From Selaginella moellendorffii (Eukaryota; Streptophyta; Lycopodiopsida; Selaginellales; Selaginellaceae), in the NCBI RefSeq assembly GCF_000143415.4, contig NW_003314281.1, forward strand, positions 118,417-182,416: DNA of 64,000 nucleotides. Direction: 5' to 3'. This document shows, piece by piece, positions 46,625 to 56,272 of the stretch. The notes under the pieces were generated by a model, which ran no database searches, was not told where the DNA came from, and saw only the letters and a list, made by a program, of their open reading frames with translations. The position numbers and the translations under genes were made by a program. Position 1 is the stretch's first letter, and each line of letters starts with the position of its first letter.

Positions 46625-48632
46625 ATGGCGCCAAAGAAGAAGGATGCCGGTAAGGGCAAAGGGAAGGATGCGGCAGCGGCGGCTGTGGATGCTGGGCCGA
46701 GCATACAGGAGCTTCAAGCTCAGATCGATGGGATCACTGCCGAGAGAGACAAGGAGGCCAAGCAGAGAAATCGCTCGCAGATTGAGAGGGTAAGCTCGTG
46801 ATTCTGGTTAGGATTCGTAGTAGCGCTCCGTGGATTTCTCGAGTAATATTGGCCGAGCAGGACAAGCTAAATTGTTTCATGGAAATCAAAAAGAAAGAAA
46901 GGGAGCATGCGGAGGCGGAACTGCGGATCAAGGATAGACAAATGGAGGAGATTGCTGAGAAGCATCAAACTGACCTCAAGGCAATCCATTGTTTTTTTTC
47001 GTACAGTATTGATCTCTATGCTCATAGTTTTTTTTTCTCTACAGGTTTTCAGCCAGAAGATGAAGCATCTTCTATATGAGCAACAAGTTCTCGTGAGTAC
47101 TGTCAAGGGGGATAACGAGCTTGCTTTGAAGCTACAGCGAGAAGAAGCAGCCACTCGAGAAAGCCAGCTCTTGTAAGTTCTCCATTTCTGTTTTTCTTCT
47201 TTTCGTTTCAAACTAACGACTTACCGTAAGATCTGGAGCTGACGGGCTTGTCTCATGACAGCTCTGGGAAATATCTGCAGGGACGAACAGCGTGACTTGA
47301 AAGATAAGATCAGGGAGGTTGAGCTGAGTTACGAAGAACAACTGAAGCAAATGAAACAGGTGGGAGTTTTTTGCTGGCACTGTCGTCTTGTTTACAACTT
47401 GGGCAACTTGTTCTGGTAGGATCACGCAAAGGAGATTACCAAAATGAGGCGAGAGTTTGATATAAATGCCAAGGATTTGCTGCTTAAAACGGAGAAAAAG
47501 GTGCGTCTGTTTTCTTTGGCTTCCTATATTTCATAGCGTTTTACCTTTGCCAGATGAGACAAGTGCAAGCCGAAAACGATCTTCGCAGAAAACAAGAGAT
47601 TCATGAAATTGAAGAGCGTAAAAACTTGCATATTTCAGAGCTTATAAAAAAGCACGAAAAAGCTTTCTCTGAAATCAAATGCTACTACAATGATATCACT
47701 CAGAACAACCTTGACCTCATTAAGACGCTGAAGGTACCTTTTGTTTGAGCGCGTGAGTGCCGTCTTTCTAAGCTGCGCCTTTAAAACAGGAAGATATCAA
47801 CGACATGAAGAGAAAAGAACAAGCAAATGAAAAGCTTATGTACGAGATCTCGCAAGAAAACAAGAGGCTGACAGAACCTTTGACACGGTCTCTGAAAGAA
47901 GTTGAAAGCCTGAGAAAACAGCTGGACAGCCACGAAAAGGTAATTAGGATACTGGTTTCCTCTCGAAAATATAAACGTCATATGCAGGATCGACAATCAC
48001 TACTGCAACTACGAGGCCAACATTCAGATGTTCTGAAGCACACAAGCCAGCTCGAGTGGGAATATAGGATAGTTTTGGATAAACTTGAAAAAGTAAGCTG
48101 CTTGTTGTTTTGCTTATGCTCAACATCCTTGCTTACTTCATGAAACAGGTCCAAGCTGATCGGGACGATCTGTACGCAAGATTTGAAGCTTGTGTCTTTG
48201 ATGTCCAACAAAAGTGCGGTGTAAAAAGCACCCTCCTTCAGAGACAAGTCCAGGTGCTTGGGGAACAGCTCGAAAAGAAGGTACACTTTTGTGCCTAGAG
48301 ACTGTAGAGAAAAAGTAAGAAAGTCCTACAGGAAGCACAACTTGGAGAGGCATTGGGGAATGGCAAAATGGATCCTGCTACAGTGCATCTTGTGAAGTAT
48401 GGCATTGACAAGATGTTGGAAGCAAAGAATCAACAGATCAAGACTTTGTATTACGAGTTGGGACGGGTAACGAAGGTATGTATCAAACCTCTAAATGTTT
48501 TCAAACTGATATTCTCTGATTTTTCAGGCATATACTACTATCATGAGAAATTTCGAAGCGAAGCTCGCAGAGTATGGTATCCCGTTGCCAGAGATGGGTT
48601 TGCCTCACTACATTAGCAAGATAAGACTATGA
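46625..48632 (+). CDS. GAS8/DRC4, nexin-dynein regulatory complex subunit
   Basis: Eleven exons (46625-46789, 46861-46980, 47045-47172, 47281-47359, 47420-47500, 47554-47733, 47790-47939, 47988-48092, 48149-48280, 48332-48475, 48528-48632), 462 residues, close to animal GAS8 (about 478). Almost wholly coiled coil after a Lys/Ala-rich start. Diagnostic stretches: 'VFSQKMKHLLYEQQ', 'HISELIKKHEKAFSEIKCYY', 'NDITQNNLDLIKTLKEDI', 'LEWEYRIVLDKLEKVQADRD', and the end 'YGIPLPEMGLPHYISKIRL'. The protein (PF2 in Chlamydomonas) links axonemal doublets and regulates dynein. In a land plant it can only serve the flagella of sperm. The intron after codon 95 has GC-AG borders. Confidence 0.95.
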
Positions 48633-48662
48633 CGATCAACAAAGTGGTGATTCTCATCTGGG

Positions 48663-50600
48663 ATGCTATCTGCAAAGCCACTCAGGTACTGTCCACCGCC
48701 ACACGACATTCATTACTACGTCCAACTCGTGAGATCGTGCACCGAGTGCAAGGATCTTCAACAGGGCAGGCAGGCCCATCAACTGATTCTCAAGAGTTTG
48801 CACTACGACAGCGTCTTCCTCGCAAACCTCCTCATCAACATGTTCGGAAAATGCGGCAGCGTTGCCGAAGCTCGCAAGATCTACGACAAAGTCGAGGACC
48901 CAGGCGTTCACGGCAACACGATTATGCTCACGGCCTATACCCAGAACGGGTATCTCCGGGAGGCCAAGGAGATGTTCGACTCGATGCGAGACAAGGGGGT
49001 GGTGTCCTGGACCAGCATGGTCAGTGGCTTCGCTGAACACTCTCGACTCCGGGAAGCCAGCGATTTCTTCGACAAGATGCCGCAGTGGAACGTGGTGACC
49101 TGGAACGCTCTCTTGACTGGATATGCCCGTCACGGGCATCTCGACGAGGCGTGCTCGATGTTCCAAGTCATGCCGCAGCTCAACCTCACCTCCTGGACAA
49201 CCGTCGTCTCCTCGCTGTGTCAACACGGCCGGCTCGACGAAGCAAGGATACTGTTCGAGAGGATCCCCCAATGGAACACACTCTCGTGGAACTACATGAT
49301 CCAGGGGTATGCCAAGGGACGGAGGCTGGAAGACGCAAAGCAGCTCTTCGATCGAATGCCATACAGGGATGCGGCATCGTGGACAGCCATCATTGCGGAA
49401 TACGCACAGAACGCGCATTTGGACTCGGCTGGCAGGATGTTTGCGAGGATGCCGAGCCAGAACGTAGTGACTTGGAACGTCATGCTGGTGGCTTATGCCC
49501 AGAACGGACATCTCGAGAAAGCGAGCAGCTTGTTTTGGAGCATGCCGGAGCGGGATATCGTCTCCTGGACTGCAGCACTTCAAGGCTTTGGGGAACAGGG
49601 ATACGTCGAGACCGCGACCAAGATGTTCCAAGCCATGCCGCTCAGGGACACCATAGCTTGGAGTGCTGTGATGCAAGCTCTTGGAGAGAACGGCCACCTC
49701 GAGGAAGCCAAGCGCTTGTTCGACTCCATGCCGGAGCCGGACTCGGTGGCCTGGACGTGCATGATTCGAGCCTACGGGATGAACGAAGATGTCCAGACGG
49801 CCAAACGACTCTTCGACACAATGCCGTGCCGGACAGCTCCTGCGTGGTCGGTGCTCCTCACTGCCTTTGCTGAGAACGGTCACTTTGATGGAGCGAAGTC
49901 ACTCTTCAATAAGTTCCCGGCCAGGACGGTATGGATCTGGAACTCCATCCTGTTCCTCAACGCTCAGAAGGGTCGCGTCGACACCGCCAGGGAGTACTTG
50001 CTTTACGATCTGCCGGAGGTGGACGTGGTCTCGTGGAACATGATAATCCACGGATATGCACAGAGCGGGCAAGGGGACTGTGGAATGCTCGTCTTCCAGG
50101 CGATGGTGCTGGACGGGACGAGGCCGGACAACGTAACTTTCACGGGGGTGCTACTTACATGCAACCACGTCGGTTTGCTCTCTCAAGGCGAGGTGATGTT
50201 CGTGTCCATGGTCGAGGACCACGGCTTGGTCCCCGGGGTGGAGCATTTCAATCTCCTCATCGACAACCTCGGACGGTGTGGCCAGCTCCAGAGAGCCGAG
50301 GACGTTCTCCACACCATGCCTTACGAGGCCGACCCGCTGACTTGGACGACGTTCCTCAACCTTTGCAAGGTCCATGGCGACTTAAAGAGAGCCGAGCTTG
50401 CTGCCGAGAGAGTGGTGAAGCTCCAGCCCGAGAGCTCCGCGCCTTACGTGCTACTCTACAACATCTACGCTGTCCCGGACGAGAAGAGAAAGCATGGCTT
50501 GCTCTCGAGGCTGTCACGCAAGCAGCGGAGCAAGATCAGTGCCGGCTCTCGACTGCACGACTCTGGACCAAGAGAAAGGAGTCTTGGCGACATTTCTTGA
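48663..50600 (+). CDS. pentatricopeptide repeat protein, PLS class, E-type end, no DYW
   Basis: Intronless, 645 residues. PPR proteins bind organelle RNA, one base per repeat, in editing, splicing or stability. From residue about 50 to 480 there is an almost unbroken series of short repeats of about 31 residues ('WNVVTWNALLTGYARHGHLD', 'ERDIVSWTAALQGFGEQGYV'), followed by two longer repeats and an E-like tail ('ADPLTWTTFLNLCKVHGDLK'). No DYW deaminase is present: the protein ends 'GPRERSLGDIS'. There is no strong transit peptide by eye. The start codon is 30 nt past the GAS8 stop on the same strand, so its promoter must lie within the GAS8 gene or the tiny gap. Confidence 0.92.
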   Translation: MLSAKPLRYCPPPHDIHYYVQLVRSCTECKDLQQGRQAHQLILKSLHYDSVFLANLLINMFGKCGSVAEARKIYDKVEDPGVHGNTIMLTAYTQNGYLREAKEMFDSMRDKGVVSWTSMVSGFAEHSRLREASDFFDKMPQWNVVTWNALLTGYARHGHLDEACSMFQVMPQLNLTSWTTVVSSLCQHGRLDEARILFERIPQWNTLSWNYMIQGYAKGRRLEDAKQLFDRMPYRDAASWTAIIAEYAQNAHLDSAGRMFARMPSQNVVTWNVMLVAYAQNGHLEKASSLFWSMPERDIVSWTAALQGFGEQGYVETATKMFQAMPLRDTIAWSAVMQALGENGHLEEAKRLFDSMPEPDSVAWTCMIRAYGMNEDVQTAKRLFDTMPCRTAPAWSVLLTAFAENGHFDGAKSLFNKFPARTVWIWNSILFLNAQKGRVDTAREYLLYDLPEVDVVSWNMIIHGYAQSGQGDCGMLVFQAMVLDGTRPDNVTFTGVLLTCNHVGLLSQGEVMFVSMVEDHGLVPGVEHFNLLIDNLGRCGQLQRAEDVLHTMPYEADPLTWTTFLNLCKVHGDLKRAELAAERVVKLQPESSAPYVLLYNIYAVPDEKRKHGLLSRLSRKQRSKISAGSRLHDSGPRERSLGDIS

Positions 50601-51056
50601 GAGGTGATGCTCGTCATGGAGATTCAAGCTGACGAACAGTGGTCAACCAGTGTGAGTAGAAACTTTCTTTCATGAACTGCGTTTAAACTGTCCTTTGATA
50701 TTTGTTTCAGCTGCGCCGATTCGTGATGATAAAGACCGAACACCCGTAAGCGTTTACGCAAGAAATCACGGTGTTCTACTGATACGTGCTTGCGTGTTCT
50801 AGGTGGAAGAGCTTTTACGCGAACGATTAAAAGTACGACATATAGCTTATTAGCAACTGAGAGAGTGACCAAAAACCACAAAAATGAGCAACAAGATCAA
50901 GCTGCTCCAAGAATCAAAATGGAGCGAGCCACTACCAAAACCAAAACTAGACGTACAAGCAATTCAACTTGCCTGCCTGCCTGGTAAGAGTTCCTCTTAT
51001 TTTTCTTTTCTTAGCGAACCTGATCGCTCTTCTTCGTCTCCCGTGCTTGCTTGCTT
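50601..51056. other. convergent 3' region
   Basis: 456 bp between the PPR gene and the oppositely oriented 6PGDH gene. Short frames only; presumably the two 3' untranslated regions. Confidence 0.6.
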
Positions 51057-52532
51057 TCAGATGAGCGCCCGGAGGTTGGTGCTGTGCTTGGCCAGCTTGT
51101 GCCACTCAGTGTGGAAGGAGCCGCTCATATCCACTCGCTCGTAAGTGTGCGCACCGAAGTAGTCGCGCTGGGCCTGGACGAGATTGGCCGGAAGTCTCCC
51201 TCGACGGTAAGTATCGAAGTAAGCCAAGCTCGCAGTCATGCCAGGAGTACTAATCCCCGCACTCACAGCCAGGCTCACCACTCTCCTCCACGCCGCCTGC
51301 CGCTCCACCATCTCCTTCGCAAACTCAGGATCGATCAACAAGCTCGCCAGGTTCGAGTTCCGATCGTACGCCTTCTTGATCCGGTCCAGGAACACGGCCC
51401 GGATGATACAGCCACCTTTCCAGATCCTGGCAAGCTCGCCCAAGTCGAGCTTCCACCCCTGCTCCAGGCTCTTGGCTCGCAGCAGATTCATCCCCTGCGC
51501 ATAGCTGCAGATCTTGGACGCGTACAGCGCCTTCCTCACATCATCAACCAGCTGCTTCTTGTCCACCGCGACGTGGTTGAGCACATCGGGCAGCCCAGCC
51601 TCGGCAAAGATAGCAGCGGCAGCAACGCGCTCCTCCTTGAGCCCGCTCAAGAACCGCGAGTCGAGCGACGCAGCTATGGTGGGAGCCGCGATGGAGAGCT
51701 CGGCAGCCTGCTGGACAGTCCACTTCCCAGTGCCTTTCATCCCAGTCTTGTCCAAGATCTTGTCAACGAGGTCGCCACCAGCCTTGTCATCCTTGACGGA
51801 GAAGATGTCCGCGGTGATCTCCACCAGGAAGCTCTCGAGCTCGCCACGGTTCCACTCCGCGAAAACTTGGTGGAGCTCCTCGTTGGTGAGGCCGCCGACC
51901 GACTTGAGGACGTCGTAGGCCTCGGAGATGAGCTGCATGTCGCCATACTCGATCCCATTGTGGACCATCTTGACGAAGTTCCCAGCTCCGCCGGGGCCGA
52001 CGTAGGTGACGCACGGACCATCGTCTACCTGGGCCGCGATCTTCTTGACGACGTCCTCGACGTAGCGGTAGGCCTCGGGCGTCCCTCCAGGCATGAGAGA
52101 CGGGCCATGGCGGGCGCCCTCCTCGCCACCGGAGACTCCCATCCCCAGGTAGAGGAGACCCTTCTCCTTGGCGGCGGCGATCCTCCTCTCGGTGTTCTCG
52201 TACCACTCGTTGCCGCCGTCGATGATGCAGTCGCCGGGCTCCATGAACTGGGCGAGCGTGGCAATGGTCTGATCCACCGGGGCGCCGGCCTTGACGAGGA
52301 TGATCACGGATCGGGGGCGCTGGATGGAGAGGACGAAGTCCTGCGGGTTGCGGTAGCCGGCGAGGGGGAGATTTCCCTCCGCCTTGGCGCGCTCCACGGT
52401 CTCGTCCACCTTGCTGGCGGTGCGATTGTAGACGGAGATGGGGAAGCCCTTCTCGCCGATGTTGAGCGCCAGATTCTGGCCCATGACGGCCAGGCCGGCC
52501 AGGCCGATGCGCGACAGAGCTGTGGCGTCCAT
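51057..52532 (-). CDS. 6-phosphogluconate dehydrogenase, decarboxylating
   Basis: Intronless, 491 residues, the usual plant length. It oxidises 6-phosphogluconate to ribulose 5-phosphate plus CO2 and NADPH in the pentose phosphate pathway. Seen: the NADP fold 'IGLAGLAVMGQNLALNIGEK', the substrate region 'GGNEWYENTERR' and 'MGVSGGEEGARHGPSLMPGG', the catalytic Lys188 in 'GAGNFVKMVHNGIEYGDMQ', and the C-terminal substrate-binding tail 'QAQRDYFGAHTYER'. The reading frame is open for 62 codons further upstream, but the family starts at MDATALSRIGLAG (52532) and the upstream residues look like 5' leader, so I use that start. There is no transit peptide, so it is probably cytosolic (some plant isoforms also enter plastids or peroxisomes). 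Confidence 0.96.
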   Translation of the reverse strand: MDATALSRIGLAGLAVMGQNLALNIGEKGFPISVYNRTASKVDETVERAKAEGNLPLAGYRNPQDFVLSIQRPRSVIILVKAGAPVDQTIATLAQFMEPGDCIIDGGNEWYENTERRIAAAKEKGLLYLGMGVSGGEEGARHGPSLMPGGTPEAYRYVEDVVKKIAAQVDDGPCVTYVGPGGAGNFVKMVHNGIEYGDMQLISEAYDVLKSVGGLTNEELHQVFAEWNRGELESFLVEITADIFSVKDDKAGGDLVDKILDKTGMKGTGKWTVQQAAELSIAAPTIAASLDSRFLSGLKEERVAAAAIFAEAGLPDVLNHVAVDKKQLVDDVRKALYASKICSYAQGMNLLRAKSLEQGWKLDLGELARIWKGGCIIRAVFLDRIKKAYDRNSNLASLLIDPEFAKEMVERQAAWRRVVSLAVSAGISTPGMTASLAYFDTYRRGRLPANLVQAQRDYFGAHTYERVDMSGSFHTEWHKLAKHSTNLRALI

Positions 52533-52719
52533 GCTCGCTTGCGCTTGCGCCTGGGAGGAGATCGATGAGGGAGAGGAGCTCTGGAGCTCTGGGAGAGCTT
52601 TACTTACCAGACGGTCCTGTAGAACCCTAGGTGTTCCTCCTCGGTGGCTCCTCACACACACGAAAATGTAGACCTCAGGCGCTCTATAATCCACACGTTT
52701 AATTAGGACTAATTTCATG

Positions 52720-53533
52720 TAACAGAAAGTTGTATATACATTAGTTTATCATTTATAAAGTTTTGTTATTAAAGTTTTGCTTGGCTTGTGCTCTTCTTTG
52801 AAGGCCATGCCATCCTTTGGTGCTCCGAAGTATGTATCATTAATAAATAAAATGAGATGCTTTCTATTTATTTGTAACATATATTGTGATTTTGTAAAAA
52901 AAAATGCTTATAGTAATTTATTCTGTTGTTAACACAATAACCTAAAATACAAAATTATATGGAGAGAAGTTTTATAATAGTTTTTTCTTTAAGAATCTTT
53001 TCTAGTTTCTTTTAATTGTTTAGATTTTCTTAATGGTTTAAATTATATAGTGAAATCCTAACAACTTTATAATTATTTTTTTTGTTAATGTGTTATTATG
53101 CATATAAAAAAAGTAAAGTTTAAATTAATAGATGTAGTCTTTATTATAGTTTGAAGATAGTATATAAAAGTTCTTTTCATTTTGAATGAAAAGAAATCTT
53201 AAATATTCATAAAGAAATATTCAATCTTTTTTATAAAGAAAACAAATTACTTCTACTACAGCTTTATGATTCAATAAACATCTTAATCTTTAGCAAAATA
53301 ATGAATTAACGTCTTCACAACATTTGTTTTCTGTTATATTTAAAAGATATGATAATAATCTTTTATTATATTAATTTTTTACTTTTGTTATTTTTATTTT
53401 ACCATTTCATGCTTAATGAAGATATATTTTTAGAAATTCTAATTAAATATCTTAGTACTACTAAAATTGAAAATAAAAATAAAAAGCTTGTATGAAACAA
53501 CACACTCATTTGAATAGCTGCAAAGCTTCCTGG
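52720..53533. other. AT-rich intergenic stretch
   Basis: About 0.8 kb of AT-rich DNA with long A and T runs and no open frame of note. It separates the 6PGDH upstream region from the 3' end of the thioredoxin-like gene. Confidence 0.6.
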
Positions 53534-54297
53534 CTAGAACTCGTTGACGCGTATGTGGCGTCTTAGTTCCTTGTGATGGATGAAGCTCACCACCAAGTCC
53601 TCGAGCTTGGAAGGAGACGATCCGATGAGCTTTCCCACCACATCTCCTCCCTTGTAGAAATAAAAGGTTGGCTACACACAAGCCAGGCAAAGGAACGATT
53701 TGAAGCTCAAAAATGCGACAAGAGAGGAAACATTACCAGTCGTGATGTGTCTATTTGCCCCACAATCTCTTGGATTCCCTCCTGTCAAACAAAGAGATCG
53801 ACGTTGAGATGTGCATGAAATCTTGTCTTCCATTGTTTTGATACCTCTTCCACCTCGAGCCTCAAAAATGTCACCTCTGAATTTCTCTTGGCTATTTTGT
53901 ACACAGCGTCCTCGGATTCCTGGCCTAGACACACAAGCGGATCTCAATCTTGAGAGAAAGAAAGAGGCACTTACATGAATTGGAACGCTCCTCCGACGTG
54001 AAGAACACAACGCCGAAGGAGATCGGAGCTAGGCAGAGGAAAAATGGAGAAGAGAAAAATCACTTCATTGGCATTGGCAATGAATGAGAGGAGGACTTAC
54101 TCGCTTTGATTTTGTGTAGCAAGTGCTTGTAGTCGTCCGCCGTGGTAACATCGATGATCCGGGGATGCCACCGCTCCCTGGATCCTGAATCCAAAAATGT
54201 AGCTCTGGAGAGAAACCTCTGGCTTACCTCGCGGAGGAGCGCTGCCGGGAAGGCCAGTCGAAGTGAGGCGCTCCACGACCTTTCTCCGGAACGCCAT
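53534..54297 (-). CDS. thioredoxin-like protein with degenerate active site
   Basis: Six exons (54228-54297, 54101-54184, 53975-54028, 53845-53924, 53737-53781, 53534-53671), phases consistent, 156 residues. The C-terminal half has the thioredoxin fold pattern: a beta strand 'ISFGVVFFTSEE', the active-site position 'RSNSCQESEDAVYKIAKR', 'VTFLRLEVEEE', the cis-proline segment 'LPTFYFYKGGDVVGKL' (Pro about 112), and a final helix. In place of WCGPC only one cysteine (about C70) remains, at the second position, so ordinary dithiol reduction is unlikely. The basic N-terminus ('MAFRRKVVERLTSTGLPGS') could be a mitochondrial presequence. The start lies 46 nt past the stop of the upstream PPR gene. 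Exact family unknown. Confidence 0.78.
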
Positions 54298-54343
54298 AAA
54301 CCCTAGATACGTCGTCGAGGGGCTCGGCTTGCCAATGGAGTAA

Positions 54344-56026
54344 TTAATTTGTGAGAGCGTTTGCTACTATTACATACGCTGCGGGGTCCCTATGATCGAA
54401 TTCTATAGCCTCCTTTGCGCCATACTTTACAAATTCTTTCCACCTCGCCTTGCAAGCTCCCAAGAAACACCTCATTTCGAGCGCATCTGGCACAAATGGC
54501 ATTGTTTCCATTAGATCTCTCGCTTCTCCGAGTCGTCCACTCCTGCCCAAGAGATCAAGCACGCAGCAGTAGTGCTGCTTGGTGGGAGCAATCCCATAAT
54601 CAAATGCCATCGAGACAAAGCAATCTCTTGCCTCCCGTGTCTTGCCTGCGTGGGTTTTAGCAATTAAAAGAGACAGGAAGCTCACTCCATCCGGGAACTC
54701 CACCATCACCATCGCATTGTAGAGATCAATCGCGCTCGACGAATGACCACTCTGGGCATACGCTGCAATCATGGCCGTCCACGCGACCAGATCCGCCTCA
54801 GGCATTCTGTCAAAGGTCTGTCTGGCACCGTCCACGTGGCCAGCGTAGACAAAGGCAGCGACCATGGCCGTCGATGCCGCCACATTCCGTTCCGGAATCT
54901 GTTCGTACAGCGTTTGCGCATCGCCCAGATGCCCATACCGGGCAAATGCCAGAACCATTGTTAGCGACGATGTTTGGTTGTGCTCCGGCATCCAGTCCAT
55001 CGCTCTCACGGCATTTTCCAAATCCCCGGCATGACTGTACGCAGATAACAAGGCTGTGCACGAGGCCATGCTCCTTTCTTTCATGCTGTCGTACACAGAT
55101 TTGGCCCGTGCTACGGCTCCGTATTCAGCATATGCCGTGATCATGGCTGTGGAGGATTCCAAATCCCACTCGGGCATTGACTCATACAAGGTGGCTGCCT
55201 GGTGCAAATCTCCACTGCGGACGTGGGCGTTTATGATTGCTGTCCATGAAACTATGTTCTTCTGGGGCATCATTTGGAAGATTCTATTTGCTTTGTGGAG
55301 CTTATCAGTTTGAGACAGAGAAGCCAGCATCGTCGTTGAAGATACCAAGTCCCACTCGGGCATCTTATGAAAGAAGTTCCAGACTTGTTCCGGATGCCCA
55401 AGAGTGGCAATTGCCGAGTGCATCGCACTCCAGAGTTTCAAATCTCTTTCTGGCAGAGAATCGAACATATCAAAGCACTTATCGAGACAGCCGTGGCTTT
55501 TGTAAGCTACAAGAAGCGCATTAACGGAGACCGCGCCCCATTCAGGCATTTCGTAAAGAATTTGAAGAACATCATCTAGATGCCCGTAATGGGCATGCGC
55601 TAAAAGCATCGAGTTCCACGCTACAATATCCCATTCTGGCATTCTGTAAAACAAATCAGCCGCATCGATCAGAAAGCCCTTCTCGGAGAACAAAACCAAC
55701 ATCACCGTCCAAGAGATCTTGTCCCTCTCAACCATCACGTCAAACAGCCGCTTTGCCTCCCGCAGATGCCCGTTCCGAGCATATGCTGTCAGCATGAGAT
55801 TCCAAGAGAAGGAATCTTTGTACGGCAGCCCGTCAAACACCCGCCTAGCATCGCTTGCGCTCCCGCACCGGCCGTACATCTCAACTAACTTGTTGGCGAC
55901 GAAAACGTCACAGCCCGTCACTAGTGTAACCCGGGCATGGATTTTTTTTGCCTCGCACAGAGTCTTACAAGACCGCACAAGCGCCACACACTGCTTGCGG
56001 TCCATCAAAGTCAACACAAGAGTCAA
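54344..56026 (-). CDS. pentatricopeptide repeat protein, short-repeat type
   Basis: Intronless, 560 residues. Repeats of about 31 residues run from about residue 40 to 430 ('YKDSFSWNLMLTAYARNGHL', 'EWDIVAWNSMLLAHAHYGHL', 'EADLVAWTAMIAAYAQSGHS'), then longer repeats and an incomplete E-like tail ('LGEARDLMETMPFVPDALEM'). No DYW domain. The starting Met at 56026 gives a short N-terminus (MTLVLTLMDRKQCVALVRSC); the second Met (residue 8) is also plausible. RNA targets are unknown. Several repeats carry unusual residues at the base-recognition positions (ESSTAM, SVNALL), so its code is not easily read. Confidence 0.9.
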   Translation of the reverse strand: MTLVLTLMDRKQCVALVRSCKTLCEAKKIHARVTLVTGCDVFVANKLVEMYGRCGSASDARRVFDGLPYKDSFSWNLMLTAYARNGHLREAKRLFDVMVERDKISWTVMLVLFSEKGFLIDAADLFYRMPEWDIVAWNSMLLAHAHYGHLDDVLQILYEMPEWGAVSVNALLVAYKSHGCLDKCFDMFDSLPERDLKLWSAMHSAIATLGHPEQVWNFFHKMPEWDLVSSTTMLASLSQTDKLHKANRIFQMMPQKNIVSWTAIINAHVRSGDLHQAATLYESMPEWDLESSTAMITAYAEYGAVARAKSVYDSMKERSMASCTALLSAYSHAGDLENAVRAMDWMPEHNQTSSLTMVLAFARYGHLGDAQTLYEQIPERNVAASTAMVAAFVYAGHVDGARQTFDRMPEADLVAWTAMIAAYAQSGHSSSAIDLYNAMVMVEFPDGVSFLSLLIAKTHAGKTREARDCFVSMAFDYGIAPTKQHYCCVLDLLGRSGRLGEARDLMETMPFVPDALEMRCFLGACKARWKEFVKYGAKEAIEFDHRDPAAYVIVANALTN

Positions 56027-56227
56027 CGTCCATGGAAGTCAACGATGGTCAATTCCGTCATTAGAGAGAAAGAGAAGCTTTGCTACAGTGGTTCCCCATT
56101 CCAAACTCCAAAAGGAATGTGTGTTGATACACAACGAGAGTAAACCCAGGGGGAGAGGGGAGTAAACGAAGAAAAGATGGAGGAGAGAAGAGAAGTAGAA
56201 ATCACAAGAACCTGTGCTTGAGAACTA

Positions 56228-56237
56228 TTACAAAACT

Positions 56238-56272
<35 letters not shown>

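Noticed and set aside
48666-49883. A 405-codon minus-strand open frame opposite the PPR gene
   Set aside because: Antisense shadow: the sense strand gives an unbroken PPR repeat series with clear motifs, while the antisense protein is His/Arg-rich without a recognisable domain.
51051-52568. A 505-codon plus-strand open frame lying exactly opposite 6PGDH
   Set aside because: It is an antisense shadow of a GC-rich, codon-biased gene. Its translation is low-complexity, has no domain, and its limits follow those of 6PGDH.
52533-52718. A 62-residue N-terminal extension of 6PGDH as a transit peptide
   Set aside because: The extension is in frame but of irregular composition, and the enzyme family begins at the internal Met. 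A leader remains possible but unsupported.
54290-54312. AAACCCTA motif taken as telomeric repeat (also near 18469, 57754, 61118)
   Set aside because: Single copies next to gene starts fit the plant telo-box promoter element. Only the triple repeat at 1355-1375 is telomere-like.
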